Shown one piece after another: positions 54,377-62,035 of a stretch of 64,000 nt of DNA. Location: NCBI GenBank assembly GCA_013349295.1, contig DUZW01000001.1:1-64000 (forward strand), given 5' to 3'. Source of the stretch: Deltaproteobacteria bacterium. Its GTDB lineage: Bacteria; Desulfobacterota; Desulfobulbia; Desulfobulbales; Desulfurivibrionaceae. The notes beneath the pieces were generated by a model. It did not search any database and was not told where the DNA came from. It saw nothing but the letters and a program-made list of their open reading frames with translations. Every line of letters starts with the position of its first letter. The stretch's first letter is position 1. The translations under genes and the position numbers were made by a program.

Positions 54377-55153
54377 CTAGAGCTTACCCTGAATCAAATA
54401 GGCGGTGTAACCGACAATCTCATAGAGCATCCAATACGTATCCTCCAAGCCATCACCGGACGGGACAAAACTCTCCCGGGTTATGGGCCTGTTGTCCCTG
54501 GAAACTGAGAGCAGGTCCAGATTCAACCCCTGCTTACGGAAGAGCGCTGCCGCCCTTCGCATATGGTTGGCCGAGGTAATGAGCAGGAGCCGCTTGATCC
54601 CCTTGCTCTCGCAGTATGCCTTGACGCTTTTAGCCTCGGCCAGGGTATTGTAGACCTTGCCGTGGACCGCAATCTTTCCGGCATCAATTCCCTGCCTTTC
54701 GAGAAGATCAAGAAGAATTTTGGTCTCGTGCACGCCCTTGATACTCACATCGCTCAGCAGCAAGGTGTCGGCCAGACCGCTTTTTATCGCCGCAGCCCCC
54801 ATGAGGATCCGCGCCGAACTCTGCCCCAACTGCTGATAGTCAAAAACATATTTGAATATCTCTTCTTTATTTTCCGCCGCATGTTTCACATACCATTTAT
54901 AATCAACCATCCCCCCAGGCACCACGGCGGCATCATACCTGCTCTGCCGGTCCACCGTGTCCTTCATGTACCATCTGGCCATGACAATCTGTGAAGTATA
55001 GGGGATACTGACGCCATAGAGGTAGACCAGAAGCAGCAACAAGCCAAAGCGTGTCCGCTCTTTCTTGAACAGCAGGATCAGGCCGATAAAAAAGACAGGG
55101 AAGAGCGGATTGAGAAAAAACCGGCCCACATCCTGAACAGTATAAAAAGGCAT
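54377..55153 (-). CDS. DUF218-domain membrane protein (YdcF/SanA/ElyC-like)
   Basis: The ATG at 55153 (MPFYTVQDVGRFFLNPLF) has GAGGG seven bases upstream; the track's start is a TTG. Two membrane helices ('LFPVFFIGLILLF' and 'FGLLLLLVYLYGVSIPY') lead to a periplasmic DUF218 domain: 'YDAAVVPGG', 'ARILMGAAAIKSGLADTLLLSDVS', 'VYNTLAEAKSVKAYCESKGIKRLLLITSANHMRRAAALFRKQGLNLDLLSVSR'. Relatives such as ElyC and SanA affect envelope integrity and cell-wall precursor metabolism. The stop is eight bases from the convergent topA stop. Confidence 0.88.
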   Translation of the reverse strand: MPFYTVQDVGRFFLNPLFPVFFIGLILLFKKERTRFGLLLLLVYLYGVSIPYTSQIVMARWYMKDTVDRQSRYDAAVVPGGMVDYKWYVKHAAENKEEIFKYVFDYQQLGQSSARILMGAAAIKSGLADTLLLSDVSIKGVHETKILLDLLERQGIDAGKIAVHGKVYNTLAEAKSVKAYCESKGIKRLLLITSANHMRRAAALFRKQGLNLDLLSVSRDNRPITRESFVPSGDGLEDTYWMLYEIVGYTAYLIQGKL

Positions 55154-55329
55154 AGCAACCCTCAAGGTACATTATCAGTGAAAACAAGCGGCGCCAACAG
55201 CCGTATTCCCATCAGGTATACTTGCAAAACAGCCCCATTACCACCCAGAAAAATAAAGCTGCTTGCCAAAAAGGCCGATAAGGAAATATGATACGGTATA
55301 GCTTGCGCAAAATACCAGGAGGCAACCCC

Positions 55330-55683
55330 ATGATTTCCGGCATCCATTCGGCACTTTCGGGCTTGACCGCCATCCAGAAAAAGATTGAATCAAACGCCAA
55401 TAATGTGGCGAACGTCAATACGGATGGCTACAAAAAAACACGGGTCACCCTGCACGAACAGGAACCACAAGGCATACAGGCCGTGGTGCAACAGATCCAG
55501 ACGCCTGGACCTATAGTGTACGAACAAACATCCGAGGGAGAAACCCTGGTTGAACAATCAAACGTGGAATTGAGCGAAGAGTTGCCCAACATGATGTTAA
55601 GCCGCCGCTTTTTTCAGGCCAACCTGAAAACCGTACAGATACAAGATGAAATGCTTGGAAGTCTGCTGGACATCAAGAGCTGA
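55330..55683 (+). CDS. Orphan flagellar basal-body rod-like protein (short FlgC/FlgG type)
   Basis: The start at 55330 gives MISGIHSALSGLTAIQKKIESNANNVANVNTDGYKKTRVTL, the conserved N-terminus of flagellar rod/hook proteins (ANNVANxNTxGYK). The C-terminus 'NVELSEELPNMMLSRRFFQANLKTVQIQDEMLGSLLDI' matches the rod-protein C-terminal helix. At 117 residues the central domain is almost absent, so it resembles FlgC or a minimal hook-family protein. No other flagellar gene is in the window. Its last 11 bp overlap the convergent pyrC end. It may belong to a flagellum encoded elsewhere, be a co-opted rod protein, or be a relic; both termini are intact, which argues against decay. Confidence 0.8.
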   Translation: MISGIHSALSGLTAIQKKIESNANNVANVNTDGYKKTRVTLHEQEPQGIQAVVQQIQTPGPIVYEQTSEGETLVEQSNVELSEELPNMMLSRRFFQANLKTVQIQDEMLGSLLDIKS

Positions 55684-56977
55684 AATCGCCGTCCTGCCGC
55701 CAGGTTATCCTGCCGTCCAGGAGGGTCAACACGGCTTTCCCCTGCAGTTCCCAGCCCAGAAATGGAGAATTCCTGCTCTTGGAGAGAATGCTCTCCCTGG
55801 AAAAAACAAACTTCATCTCCGGATCAATCACCGTTATATCCGCCGCTGCCCCCACGGAAAGGGTTCCGCCGGGCACCCCGAGAATCCTTGCCGGATTCAC
55901 CGAAAGCAATTCCACCATCCGCCGGGCATCAAGCTGATTTTCCCGAACAAGTTGCAAAGTTAACGGCACCGCGGTTTCCAGACCGATTATGCCGTTGGCC
56001 GCCAAATCAAACTCAATATCCTTGTCAAGCTCCGCATGCGGCGCATGATCAGTGGCGATTGCGTCAAGAGTCCCGTCCCGCAAAGCCTCCCGGACCGCGG
56101 CAACATCCGCCTCGGTGCGCAGGGGAGGATTCATCTTCGCCAGGGTGTTATAGCCATCCACCGCCGTCTCGGTAAGGGTAAAATAATGCGGCGCTGTTTC
56201 CGCGGTAACAGTCACCCCTTTTTCCTTGGCCCTTCTGATCAGGGCAAGCGACTCCCGCGTGCTGACATGGGCGATATGGATGGGGCGCCGGGTAAATTCA
56301 GCCAAGGCCAGATCGCGATACACCATGATTTCTTCGGCGACGTGCGGGATGCCCCGCAGGCCGAGCCTGGTAGCCAGCGGGCCATCGTTCATCGCTCCAC
56401 CGTGGCTGAGGGTCATCTCCTCGGCATGGGAAATAACCAGCAAATCATGGTCGCCCGCATACTCGAGAGCACGGCGCATGAGCTGACTGTTGCCCACCGG
56501 CAAACCATCATCGGTTACGGCAACCGCTCCGGCCTGACGTAATTCGCCAAACTCCGCAAGATGTTCTCCGTTGCTTCCGCTGCTGATCGCGCCCACCGGA
56601 TAGACCCGGGCAAAACCTGCCTCCGCCGCCTTTGCCAAAATGAACAAGGTCACGGTCTGATTGTCGTTGACGGGCCTGGTGTTCGGCATGGCTGCAACGG
56701 CGGTAAAGCCGCCGGCTGCGGCGGCACGGGTTCCCGTTGCGATGGTTTCCTTGTATTCCTGGCCAGGCTCACGCAAATGGACATGCATGTCGATCAACCC
56801 GGGGACCACCCACTTACCCTGCACGTCATAAACGATGCCCTCCATCTGCTCGGGAAGAGAGCCCGGTTGGGCCACCGCGCTTATCCTGCCATCCGCGATC
56901 AACACATCAAGGATCTGATCAATTCCGTTCGCCGGATCAATCACGCGCCCATTTTTTAAAAGAATAACTCCGGGCAT
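55673..56977 (-). CDS. pyrC: Dihydroorotase
   Basis: PyrC cyclises carbamoyl-aspartate in pyrimidine synthesis. The 434-residue class I-type dihydroorotase has 'VPGLIDMHVHLREPGQEYKETI' (zinc His pair), 'AAMPNTRPVNDNQTV', 'ISHAEEM', 'IHIAHVSTRESLALI', and 'IATDHAPHAELDKD' (catalytic Asp). It begins one base after the pyrB stop, so pyrB and pyrC form a tight operon as in many bacteria where the two proteins associate. Confidence 0.96.
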   Translation of the reverse strand: MPGVILLKNGRVIDPANGIDQILDVLIADGRISAVAQPGSLPEQMEGIVYDVQGKWVVPGLIDMHVHLREPGQEYKETIATGTRAAAAGGFTAVAAMPNTRPVNDNQTVTLFILAKAAEAGFARVYPVGAISSGSNGEHLAEFGELRQAGAVAVTDDGLPVGNSQLMRRALEYAGDHDLLVISHAEEMTLSHGGAMNDGPLATRLGLRGIPHVAEEIMVYRDLALAEFTRRPIHIAHVSTRESLALIRRAKEKGVTVTAETAPHYFTLTETAVDGYNTLAKMNPPLRTEADVAAVREALRDGTLDAIATDHAPHAELDKDIEFDLAANGIIGLETAVPLTLQLVRENQLDARRMVELLSVNPARILGVPGGTLSVGAAADITVIDPEMKFVFSRESILSKSRNSPFLGWELQGKAVLTLLDGRITWRQDGDFSS

Positions 56978-56978
56978 G

Positions 56979-57911
56979 CTAATCGCCTCCCATTATCAGA
57001 TAAATCAAAGCCATCCGCACAGCCACTCCGTTGGTAACCTGCTCCAGAATCACGGAACGACTGCCATCGGCAAGCTGCGGATCGAGCTCAACCCCTCGGT
57101 TTATCGGGCCGGGGTGCATGATGATCGCATCGGGCGAGGCTGCATCCACCACCTTTTGGGAAACTCCAAAAAATTTCGCATATTCCCGCAGAGACGGGAA
57201 CAGAGGATCCTGCTGCCGCTCTTTCTGGATCCGCAGGGCCATGATCACATCAGCCCCCTCAACTGCTTCGATCACGGTCCGGCTGACCTGAGCACCCAGC
57301 TCCTCAATGCCGGGCGGGATCAGAGTCGCCGGGCCGCACACCGTGACGGTGGCCCCCATCTTGGAAAAACCGATGATATTTGAATGCGCCACCCGGCTGT
57401 GGGCTATGTCTCCGATAATGGCGATTTTCAACCCGGCGATCCGGCCCTTGGCTTCCCTTACCGTCATCAGGTCGAGGAGACCTTGACTTGGATGCTCGTG
57501 GGTTCCGTCCCCGGCATTGATCACGGAGGCGTTGATATGGTCGGCCAGGAGGCGGGCCGAGCCCGACCTGGGATGCCGGAGGATGATGCAATCCGGATTC
57601 ATGGCAGCGAGATTCCGCGCGGTATCAATGAGCGTTTCCCCTTTCACCGTACTGCTGCCCGAGCTGGAGATATTAAAGGTATCCGCGCTCATGCGCTTTG
57701 CGGCAACCTCAAAAGAGAGACGGGTCCGGGTGCTTGGCTCAAAGAAAAAATTGATGATGGTTTTACCGCGAAGGGTCGGAACTTTTTTTATGGAGCGGGA
57801 AGATATTTCCTTGAACGATTCCGCTGTCTGCAAAACGGTACGAATATCTTCCGCTGAAAGATCGGCAAGTCCAAGGACATGTTTGTGGCTGAATCTGTAC
57901 TCGGGATCCAT
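56979..57911 (-). CDS. pyrB: Aspartate carbamoyltransferase catalytic subunit
   Basis: PyrB joins carbamoyl phosphate and aspartate. The 310-residue protein has the carbamoyl-phosphate loop '[19 protein letters not shown]', '[20 protein letters not shown]', '[20 protein letters not shown]' and '[17 protein letters not shown]'. No regulatory pyrI is present in the window. It is the first gene of the pyrBC pair. Confidence 0.97.
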   Translation of the reverse strand: MDPEYRFSHKHVLGLADLSAEDIRTVLQTAESFKEISSRSIKKVPTLRGKTIINFFFEPSTRTRLSFEVAAKRMSADTFNISSSGSSTVKGETLIDTARNLAAMNPDCIILRHPRSGSARLLADHINASVINAGDGTHEHPSQGLLDLMTVREAKGRIAGLKIAIIGDIAHSRVAHSNIIGFSKMGATVTVCGPATLIPPGIEELGAQVSRTVIEAVEGADVIMALRIQKERQQDPLFPSLREYAKFFGVSQKVVDAASPDAIIMHPGPINRGVELDPQLADGSRSVILEQVTNGVAVRMALIYLIMGGD

Positions 57912-58028
57912 ACGATTCTTTCCGTGAAAATTTCAGCGCGAACGATGCAACCATGTCGCGCAAAACATGATGAGCAACACCGCATCAACCAACAATAAAA
58001 AAAACAGGCGCCAATGGTCCAGAACTTT

Positions 58029-58670
58029 TTAAGGAATCATATGGAAAAGCCGCTTCCAGCGCACCGTGAAATTATCACTGTCCCATGACCAGTACAACAT
58101 AAAAGCCTTGCCCCTGATGGCCTTGAGATCGACAAATCCCCAGAATCGACTGTCATGACTGTTGTCACGGTTATCCCCCATGACAAAGACGGAATTGGGC
58201 GGCACGGTCACCGCTCCCATATTATCCCTGGGAGAAGGAAAGATTTCCGCATCCAGATTCACGGCGTTGGGCTCAACAAAAGGCTCTCCATTAACAAACA
58301 CCTTTTTGTGCACAATTTCAACCCGATCTCCGGCCACCCCTACAACCCGCTTAATGAAATCCTGGGAAGGATTTTGCGGATACTTGAAGACAATGACATC
58401 ATGCCGGTGGGGATCTCCCACCGTGATCCAAGTATCACCGTTCAAGGGATTTTTCACGCCGTAGCCGAATTTATTGACCAGAATGTGATCACCGATCAAC
58501 AAGGTGGGAATCATGGATCCGGAAGGAATCTTGAAAGCCTGCACCACAAAAGTTCTGATGAAAAAAGCGAGCAGCAAGGCAATAATGATTGCCTCGGTGT
58601 ATTCACGCACCAGAGATTTGCCAATGGCCTTGCCGGGATTTTTCTTCAACACGCTTGATCCTCGTTTCAC
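58029..58670 (-). CDS. lepB: Signal peptidase I
   Basis: LepB removes Sec signal peptides. The protein has one N-terminal membrane anchor 'EAIIIALLLAFFIRTFVVQAF', then 'KIPSGSMIPTLLIGDHILVNKF' with the catalytic Ser, 'HDVIVFKYPQNPSQDFIKRVVGVAGDRVEI' with the catalytic Lys, and 'VFVMGDNRDNSHDSRFWG'. The track start is a GTG at 58670. An in-frame GTG at 58652 has AGGA about seven bases upstream and may be the true start, shortening the protein by six residues. A perfect 16-bp palindrome lies just upstream. Confidence 0.95.
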   Translation of the reverse strand: MKRGSSVLKKNPGKAIGKSLVREYTEAIIIALLLAFFIRTFVVQAFKIPSGSMIPTLLIGDHILVNKFGYGVKNPLNGDTWITVGDPHRHDVIVFKYPQNPSQDFIKRVVGVAGDRVEIVHKKVFVNGEPFVEPNAVNLDAEIFPSPRDNMGAVTVPPNSVFVMGDNRDNSHDSRFWGFVDLKAIRGKAFMLYWSWDSDNFTVRWKRLFHMIP

Positions 58671-58675
58671 AAACT

Positions 58676-58691
58676 ATTCATCCGGATGAAT
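58676..58691. promoter_or_regulatory. Perfect 16-bp palindrome upstream of lepB
   Basis: ATTCATCC-GGATGAAT is perfectly self-complementary and begins six bases upstream of the lepB GTG. It may be an operator or an mRNA hairpin without a loop. Confidence 0.4.
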
Positions 58692-58763
58692 CGAGATGCC
58701 GCCCTGCGACAAGTCAATCCCCGAAAAGGTGGCCACAAAATAAGCGAAGACCGAAATAAATAC

Positions 58764-58925
58764 AAGGGTTGGAATGGGTCCGAGCCAAAAAACTCTCTTA
58801 ATCCCATGAGTTGATAATCATGAATCATTTCCAGAAGTACGAACCACATGTAGTGGTAGGCATTTACAAATAACACAAGATGGCGGGATTTTTAAGTTTT
58901 TTTACCCGGACCCATTCCAACCCTT
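58764..58925. repeat. Long-spaced 19-bp perfect inverted repeat
   Basis: AAGGGTTGGAATGGGTCCG (58764-58782) is exactly complementary to CGGACCCATTCCAACCCTT (58907-58925). The 124 bp between contain a small ACCAC-ATGTA-GTGGT hairpin. It could be a small mobile element, a structured RNA or a paired regulator site. Confidence 0.6.
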
Positions 58926-58982
58926 ACCTTCAATTATTCGATTTTTATGAGAAAAATCCAGGCCCTATCACTTACTTTATTC

Positions 58983-59012
58983 TTGACACCATGTTTTTTT
59001 TGTGTCTCTAAT
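58983..59012 (+). promoter_or_regulatory. Probable sigma-70 promoter of the pilMNOPQ operon
   Basis: TTGACA (58983-58988), 18 bp, TCTAAT (59007-59012). It lies 115 bp before the pilM ATG and points toward it. Confidence 0.55.
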
Positions 59013-59126
59013 GCAATAAAATAGATGAAATCATAATCAGCAAGCGCAGTTAGAAAGTATTCCTCAAGGCAACCGATCTCGGCCTGCGGATGTAAACAGC
59101 CAGAAAATTTTGGTCACGGGGTGCTC

Positions 59127-60224
59127 ATGGGCAAGACCGGTTTTAAAAAATTACAATTGCCATCCCTGCATCTTCCTTTTCTCAAAAGGCAAACACTCTC
59201 CATCGGCCTTGATATCGGCTCCCATGCCGTAAAGATTTGTGAACTGGCGGAATCCGGCCAAGGCTATCAGCTCGTAGCCTTGGGAAGCGCCCTCCTCCCG
59301 CCCGATTCCCTTGAAGATGGCGCCTTGCAAAACCCGGAGGCCGTGGCCAGGGTCATCACCTCTCTCATCAGCAACCTGAAAATCAAGAATAAAAAGGTGG
59401 CCATCTCCATTTCAGGATACTCGGTCATCGTTAAAAAAATAAATCTGGCCGTAATGAGCGAAGAAGCGCTGGAGAAACACATCGAGTCAGAGGCGGAGCA
59501 ATATATTCCGTTCGACATTGAAGACGTGTACCTGGATTTTCAGGATCTAAAAACGAACACCACCGCCGAAGACCGCACGGATGTCATGCTGGTAGCGGCC
59601 AAGCGCGATGTTGTGGATGGATATCTCAACATGTTGCGGGGGGTCGGTCTCCAGCCGGTAGTCGTCGACGTGGATGCCTTTGCCTTGGAAAATGCCTTTG
59701 AAGCAAATTTCGGCATGGAAGACAATGTCGCCCTGGTTGATATCGGCGCCTCCAAAATGAACATCAATATCATCTCACACGGTGCTTCAATCTTGGCCCG
59801 AGACGTTGTTCTCGGCAGCCGCCAGTTGACCGAACAGATAGAAAATCTTTTTGGGGTCAGCTTTGAAGAAGCCGAAGCCTTGAAAACGGGTGAAATTGCT
59901 TCCAAGGAAAAGCAGAAGGAGCTTGAAACCCTTTTTGCGAACACCTGTAATCAATGGGTAACAGAGGTGAAACGGGCTATTGATTTTTATTATTCCAATC
60001 ATCCGGACGAAACTATTACAAAAATTGTCCTCAGCGGGGGCGGCGCAAATATACAGGGCCTTACCGAATTCTTTGAAAAAGAGACTGATATCCCTGTCGA
60101 AATGTTCAATCCTTTCACGCAGGCTGAGGTGGATAGCAGGGCCATTGATCCATCCTATCTGAAAAGAATTGCTTCTGAAATGACGCTTGCCGCCGGTCTG
60201 GCGACAAGGCCGGTGGAGGTATAG
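59127..60224 (+). CDS. pilM: Type IV pilus assembly protein PilM
   Basis: PilM is the cytoplasmic actin-like protein that binds the PilN tail in the pilus alignment complex. The ATG at 59127 (MGKTGFKKLQLPS) is preferred over the GTG at 59121. Actin-fold motifs: 'LSIGLDIGSHAVKICEL' (phosphate 1), 'VALVDIGASKMNINII' (phosphate 2) and 'KIVLSGGGANIQGLTEFFE' (adenosine). 'IESEAEQYIPFDIEDVYLDFQ' is a hallmark of PilM. About 365 residues. It opens the pilMNOPQ operon. Confidence 0.95.
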   Translation: MGKTGFKKLQLPSLHLPFLKRQTLSIGLDIGSHAVKICELAESGQGYQLVALGSALLPPDSLEDGALQNPEAVARVITSLISNLKIKNKKVAISISGYSVIVKKINLAVMSEEALEKHIESEAEQYIPFDIEDVYLDFQDLKTNTTAEDRTDVMLVAAKRDVVDGYLNMLRGVGLQPVVVDVDAFALENAFEANFGMEDNVALVDIGASKMNINIISHGASILARDVVLGSRQLTEQIENLFGVSFEEAEALKTGEIASKEKQKELETLFANTCNQWVTEVKRAIDFYYSNHPDETITKIVLSGGGANIQGLTEFFEKETDIPVEMFNPFTQAEVDSRAIDPSYLKRIASEMTLAAGLATRPVEV

Positions 60225-60228
60225 CCGC

Positions 60229-60780
60229 ATGATCCGCATCAACCTCCTGCCGATCAGGCAGATGAAAAAAAGGCAACGCTTGAAGACCGAGCTGCTGGGG
60301 TTTTCAGCCAGCCTTGTTCTGGTGTTGTTGATACTGGCGGTCGGCTGGTTTGCTTTAGCCGGAAAAATTTCCACCCTGCAGGATGAACTGGTTGCCCTTG
60401 AACAAAAGAAACTCTCCTACCAACCCATCCTGAAAGAGATAGACACGCTGAAAAAAGAGAAGCAGATGGTGGAGCAGAAGCTGGACTCCATAAAAAAACT
60501 GCAGGCCGGCACCAAGGTTACGGTACGCGTTCTTGATGAGGTTGCATCACGCACCCCCACAAGCCGCATGTGGCTCACCTCCCTGCAACAATCCGCCGGC
60601 CGCCTGCAACTGGAAGGCATTGCCCTGGACAACGAAACCATTGCCCAATACATGCAGCAACTGGAAGCCTCCGAGTATTTCGAAAAAACGGAATTGACCA
60701 GTTCCGCGCAGACGGATGTTGCCAAGCAGAAGCTGAAATCTTTTTCTCTCACAATAAATGTCGTCACACCGAGCAGTTAA
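60229..60780 (+). CDS. pilN: Type IV pilus assembly protein PilN
   Basis: The start at 60229 gives MIRINLLPIRQMKKRQRLK, the conserved PilM-binding 'INLLP' motif, with GGAGG about eight bases upstream; the track start is 14 codons earlier inside pilM. One membrane helix follows ('LVLVLLILAVGWFALAG'), then a coiled coil and a periplasmic ferredoxin-like domain with 'MWLTSLQQSAGRLQLEGIALDNETIAQYMQQLEASEYF'. It has 183 residues. It is spaced four bases from pilM. Confidence 0.94.
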   Translation: MIRINLLPIRQMKKRQRLKTELLGFSASLVLVLLILAVGWFALAGKISTLQDELVALEQKKLSYQPILKEIDTLKKEKQMVEQKLDSIKKLQAGTKVTVRVLDEVASRTPTSRMWLTSLQQSAGRLQLEGIALDNETIAQYMQQLEASEYFEKTELTSSAQTDVAKQKLKSFSLTINVVTPSS

Positions 60781-60800
60781 AACCTTGGGCAGGAGAAGCC

Positions 60801-61451
60801 ATGGCGCTTGACATAAAACAACTCCAGGCGGGCCTTGAGAATTTTCTCGACAGCAAGGTGAGCCGACTTGATATAAAGCAAAAAATGATGATCGCCGCCG
60901 GAGCCTGTGTCCTGCCGTGCGTCGCTTTCTTTCTTCTTGCTTATGCCCCGAAAACCAAAGAAATAGAAACTCTTGAAACAAAAAAGGCCGGGATCGAAGA
61001 AGAAATACGGAACGTAGAAAAAATCGCCCGCGAGCTTTCGAAGCACAAAGCGGAAATGGCGGAAGTTCAACGACAGTTTACCGAGGCATCCCTGTTGCTT
61101 CCCGATCAAAAGGAAATCCCTTCGCTTCTGACAACCATTTCCGGACAGGCAACTTCTTCGGGCCTGGATGTTCTTTCCTTTAAGCCGCTTGCGGAAAAAC
61201 CCCAAGAATTTTACGCGGAAATTCCAGTGGATATCGGAGTACAGGGTTCCTATCATGATGTGGGCGTTTTTCTTGACAAGATCAGCAAACTCCCCCGTAT
61301 TGTCGCCGTGAACAACATCAAGATGGATACCCCCAAGCAGATGGGCGGAGAAATGATCCTGAATTCAACATTTCAGCTCGTCACCTACCGCTTTCTCGAT
61401 CCTGCGGAAGTTGCCGCCAACGCGCAGAAAAATGTACAGGGTAAGAAGTAA
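60801..61451 (+). CDS. pilO: Type IV pilus assembly protein PilO
   Basis: The start at 60801 (MALDIKQLQAGLENFLDSKV) follows AGGAG; the track start lies inside pilN. The 216-residue protein has a short cytoplasmic part, one membrane helix ('MMIAAGACVLPCVAFFLLAYAP'), a coiled coil, and a C-terminal domain with 'LDVLSFKPLAEKPQEFYAEIPVDIGVQGSYHDVGVFLDKISKLPRIVAVNNI', the PilO signature. It heterodimerises with PilN. Confidence 0.94.
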   Translation: MALDIKQLQAGLENFLDSKVSRLDIKQKMMIAAGACVLPCVAFFLLAYAPKTKEIETLETKKAGIEEEIRNVEKIARELSKHKAEMAEVQRQFTEASLLLPDQKEIPSLLTTISGQATSSGLDVLSFKPLAEKPQEFYAEIPVDIGVQGSYHDVGVFLDKISKLPRIVAVNNIKMDTPKQMGGEMILNSTFQLVTYRFLDPAEVAANAQKNVQGKK

Positions 61452-61519
61452 CAGGTTCGCAACACGCAATTAAAGGGTTACAGAACGATAACCGCTACAT
61501 TCGGCGAGAACCACTCATC

Positions 61520-62035
61520 ATGATGAACAGCGAGTACTCAAAAAATATTTTCCTTGCGGTTGCCCTTATTGCGATATTGTGCTGCGAGGGTGCATGGAAT
61601 TCCGCCGCTGCCCAAACAGAGCCAGTCACACCCGGTGCCACCGCAGACAATCCGGCCCAGACGCTGGAAACACTCCTTACAAGCGGACAGCCCCCGCCTT
61701 TTGTATATAACCGCGAAAGACCGGATCCATTTTTCCCGTTTCTTACCCAGGAAATCATGAAGGCCAAGGCAGAACTTACGGGAACACAGAAATATGAACC
61801 GTCCCAGTTGACCTTGGTCGCCATCGTCTCAGGCAAGCGCGGGTTCGTGGCCATGGTGCAGGATTCCTCCGGCGTTGGTTATGTCCTGCGCAAGGGCACA
61901 AAAATTGGTGAAATGGGAGAAGTTACACAAATAACGCCAGACAAGGTGGTCATCGAGCAATCACAAAAAAATGTGACCGGTGGACGCACATCCCGCAAAG
62001 TTGAGATGATCTTAAACAAAGAGGGAGAAAAATAA
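61520..62035 (+). CDS. pilP: Type IV pilus lipoprotein/periplasmic protein PilP
   Basis: PilP connects the PilNO complex to the secretin PilQ. The 171-residue protein has an N-terminal signal-like segment ('NIFLAVALIAILCCEGAW'); Cys at 'CCEG' could be a lipobox, as PilP is usually a lipoprotein. After a Pro-rich linker comes the HR-type domain 'RPDPFFPF', 'SQLTLVAIVSGKRGFVAMVQDSSGVGYVLRKGTKIGEMGEVTQITPDKVVI'. The stop overlaps the pilQ start (TAATG). Confidence 0.92.
   Translation: MMNSEYSKNIFLAVALIAILCCEGAWNSAAAQTEPVTPGATADNPAQTLETLLTSGQPPPFVYNRERPDPFFPFLTQEIMKAKAELTGTQKYEPSQLTLVAIVSGKRGFVAMVQDSSGVGYVLRKGTKIGEMGEVTQITPDKVVIEQSQKNVTGGRTSRKVEMILNKEGEK

Larger units (their letters stand above)
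58671..59126. other. Divergent intergenic region lepB / pilM
   Basis: The 456-bp spacer holds a palindrome at the lepB side, a 19-bp perfect inverted repeat (58764-58782 with 58907-58925), and a promoter for the pil operon. ORF 58667-58876 (-), starting at GTG, overlaps lepB by GTGA but has no protein-like features and lies across the inverted repeat. Confidence 0.5.

Noticed and set aside
58667-58876. 69-codon minus ORF overlapping the lepB start by GTGA
   Set aside because: The overlap is tempting, but it starts with GTG without a ribosome binding site, spans part of an inverted repeat and has no recognisable protein character.
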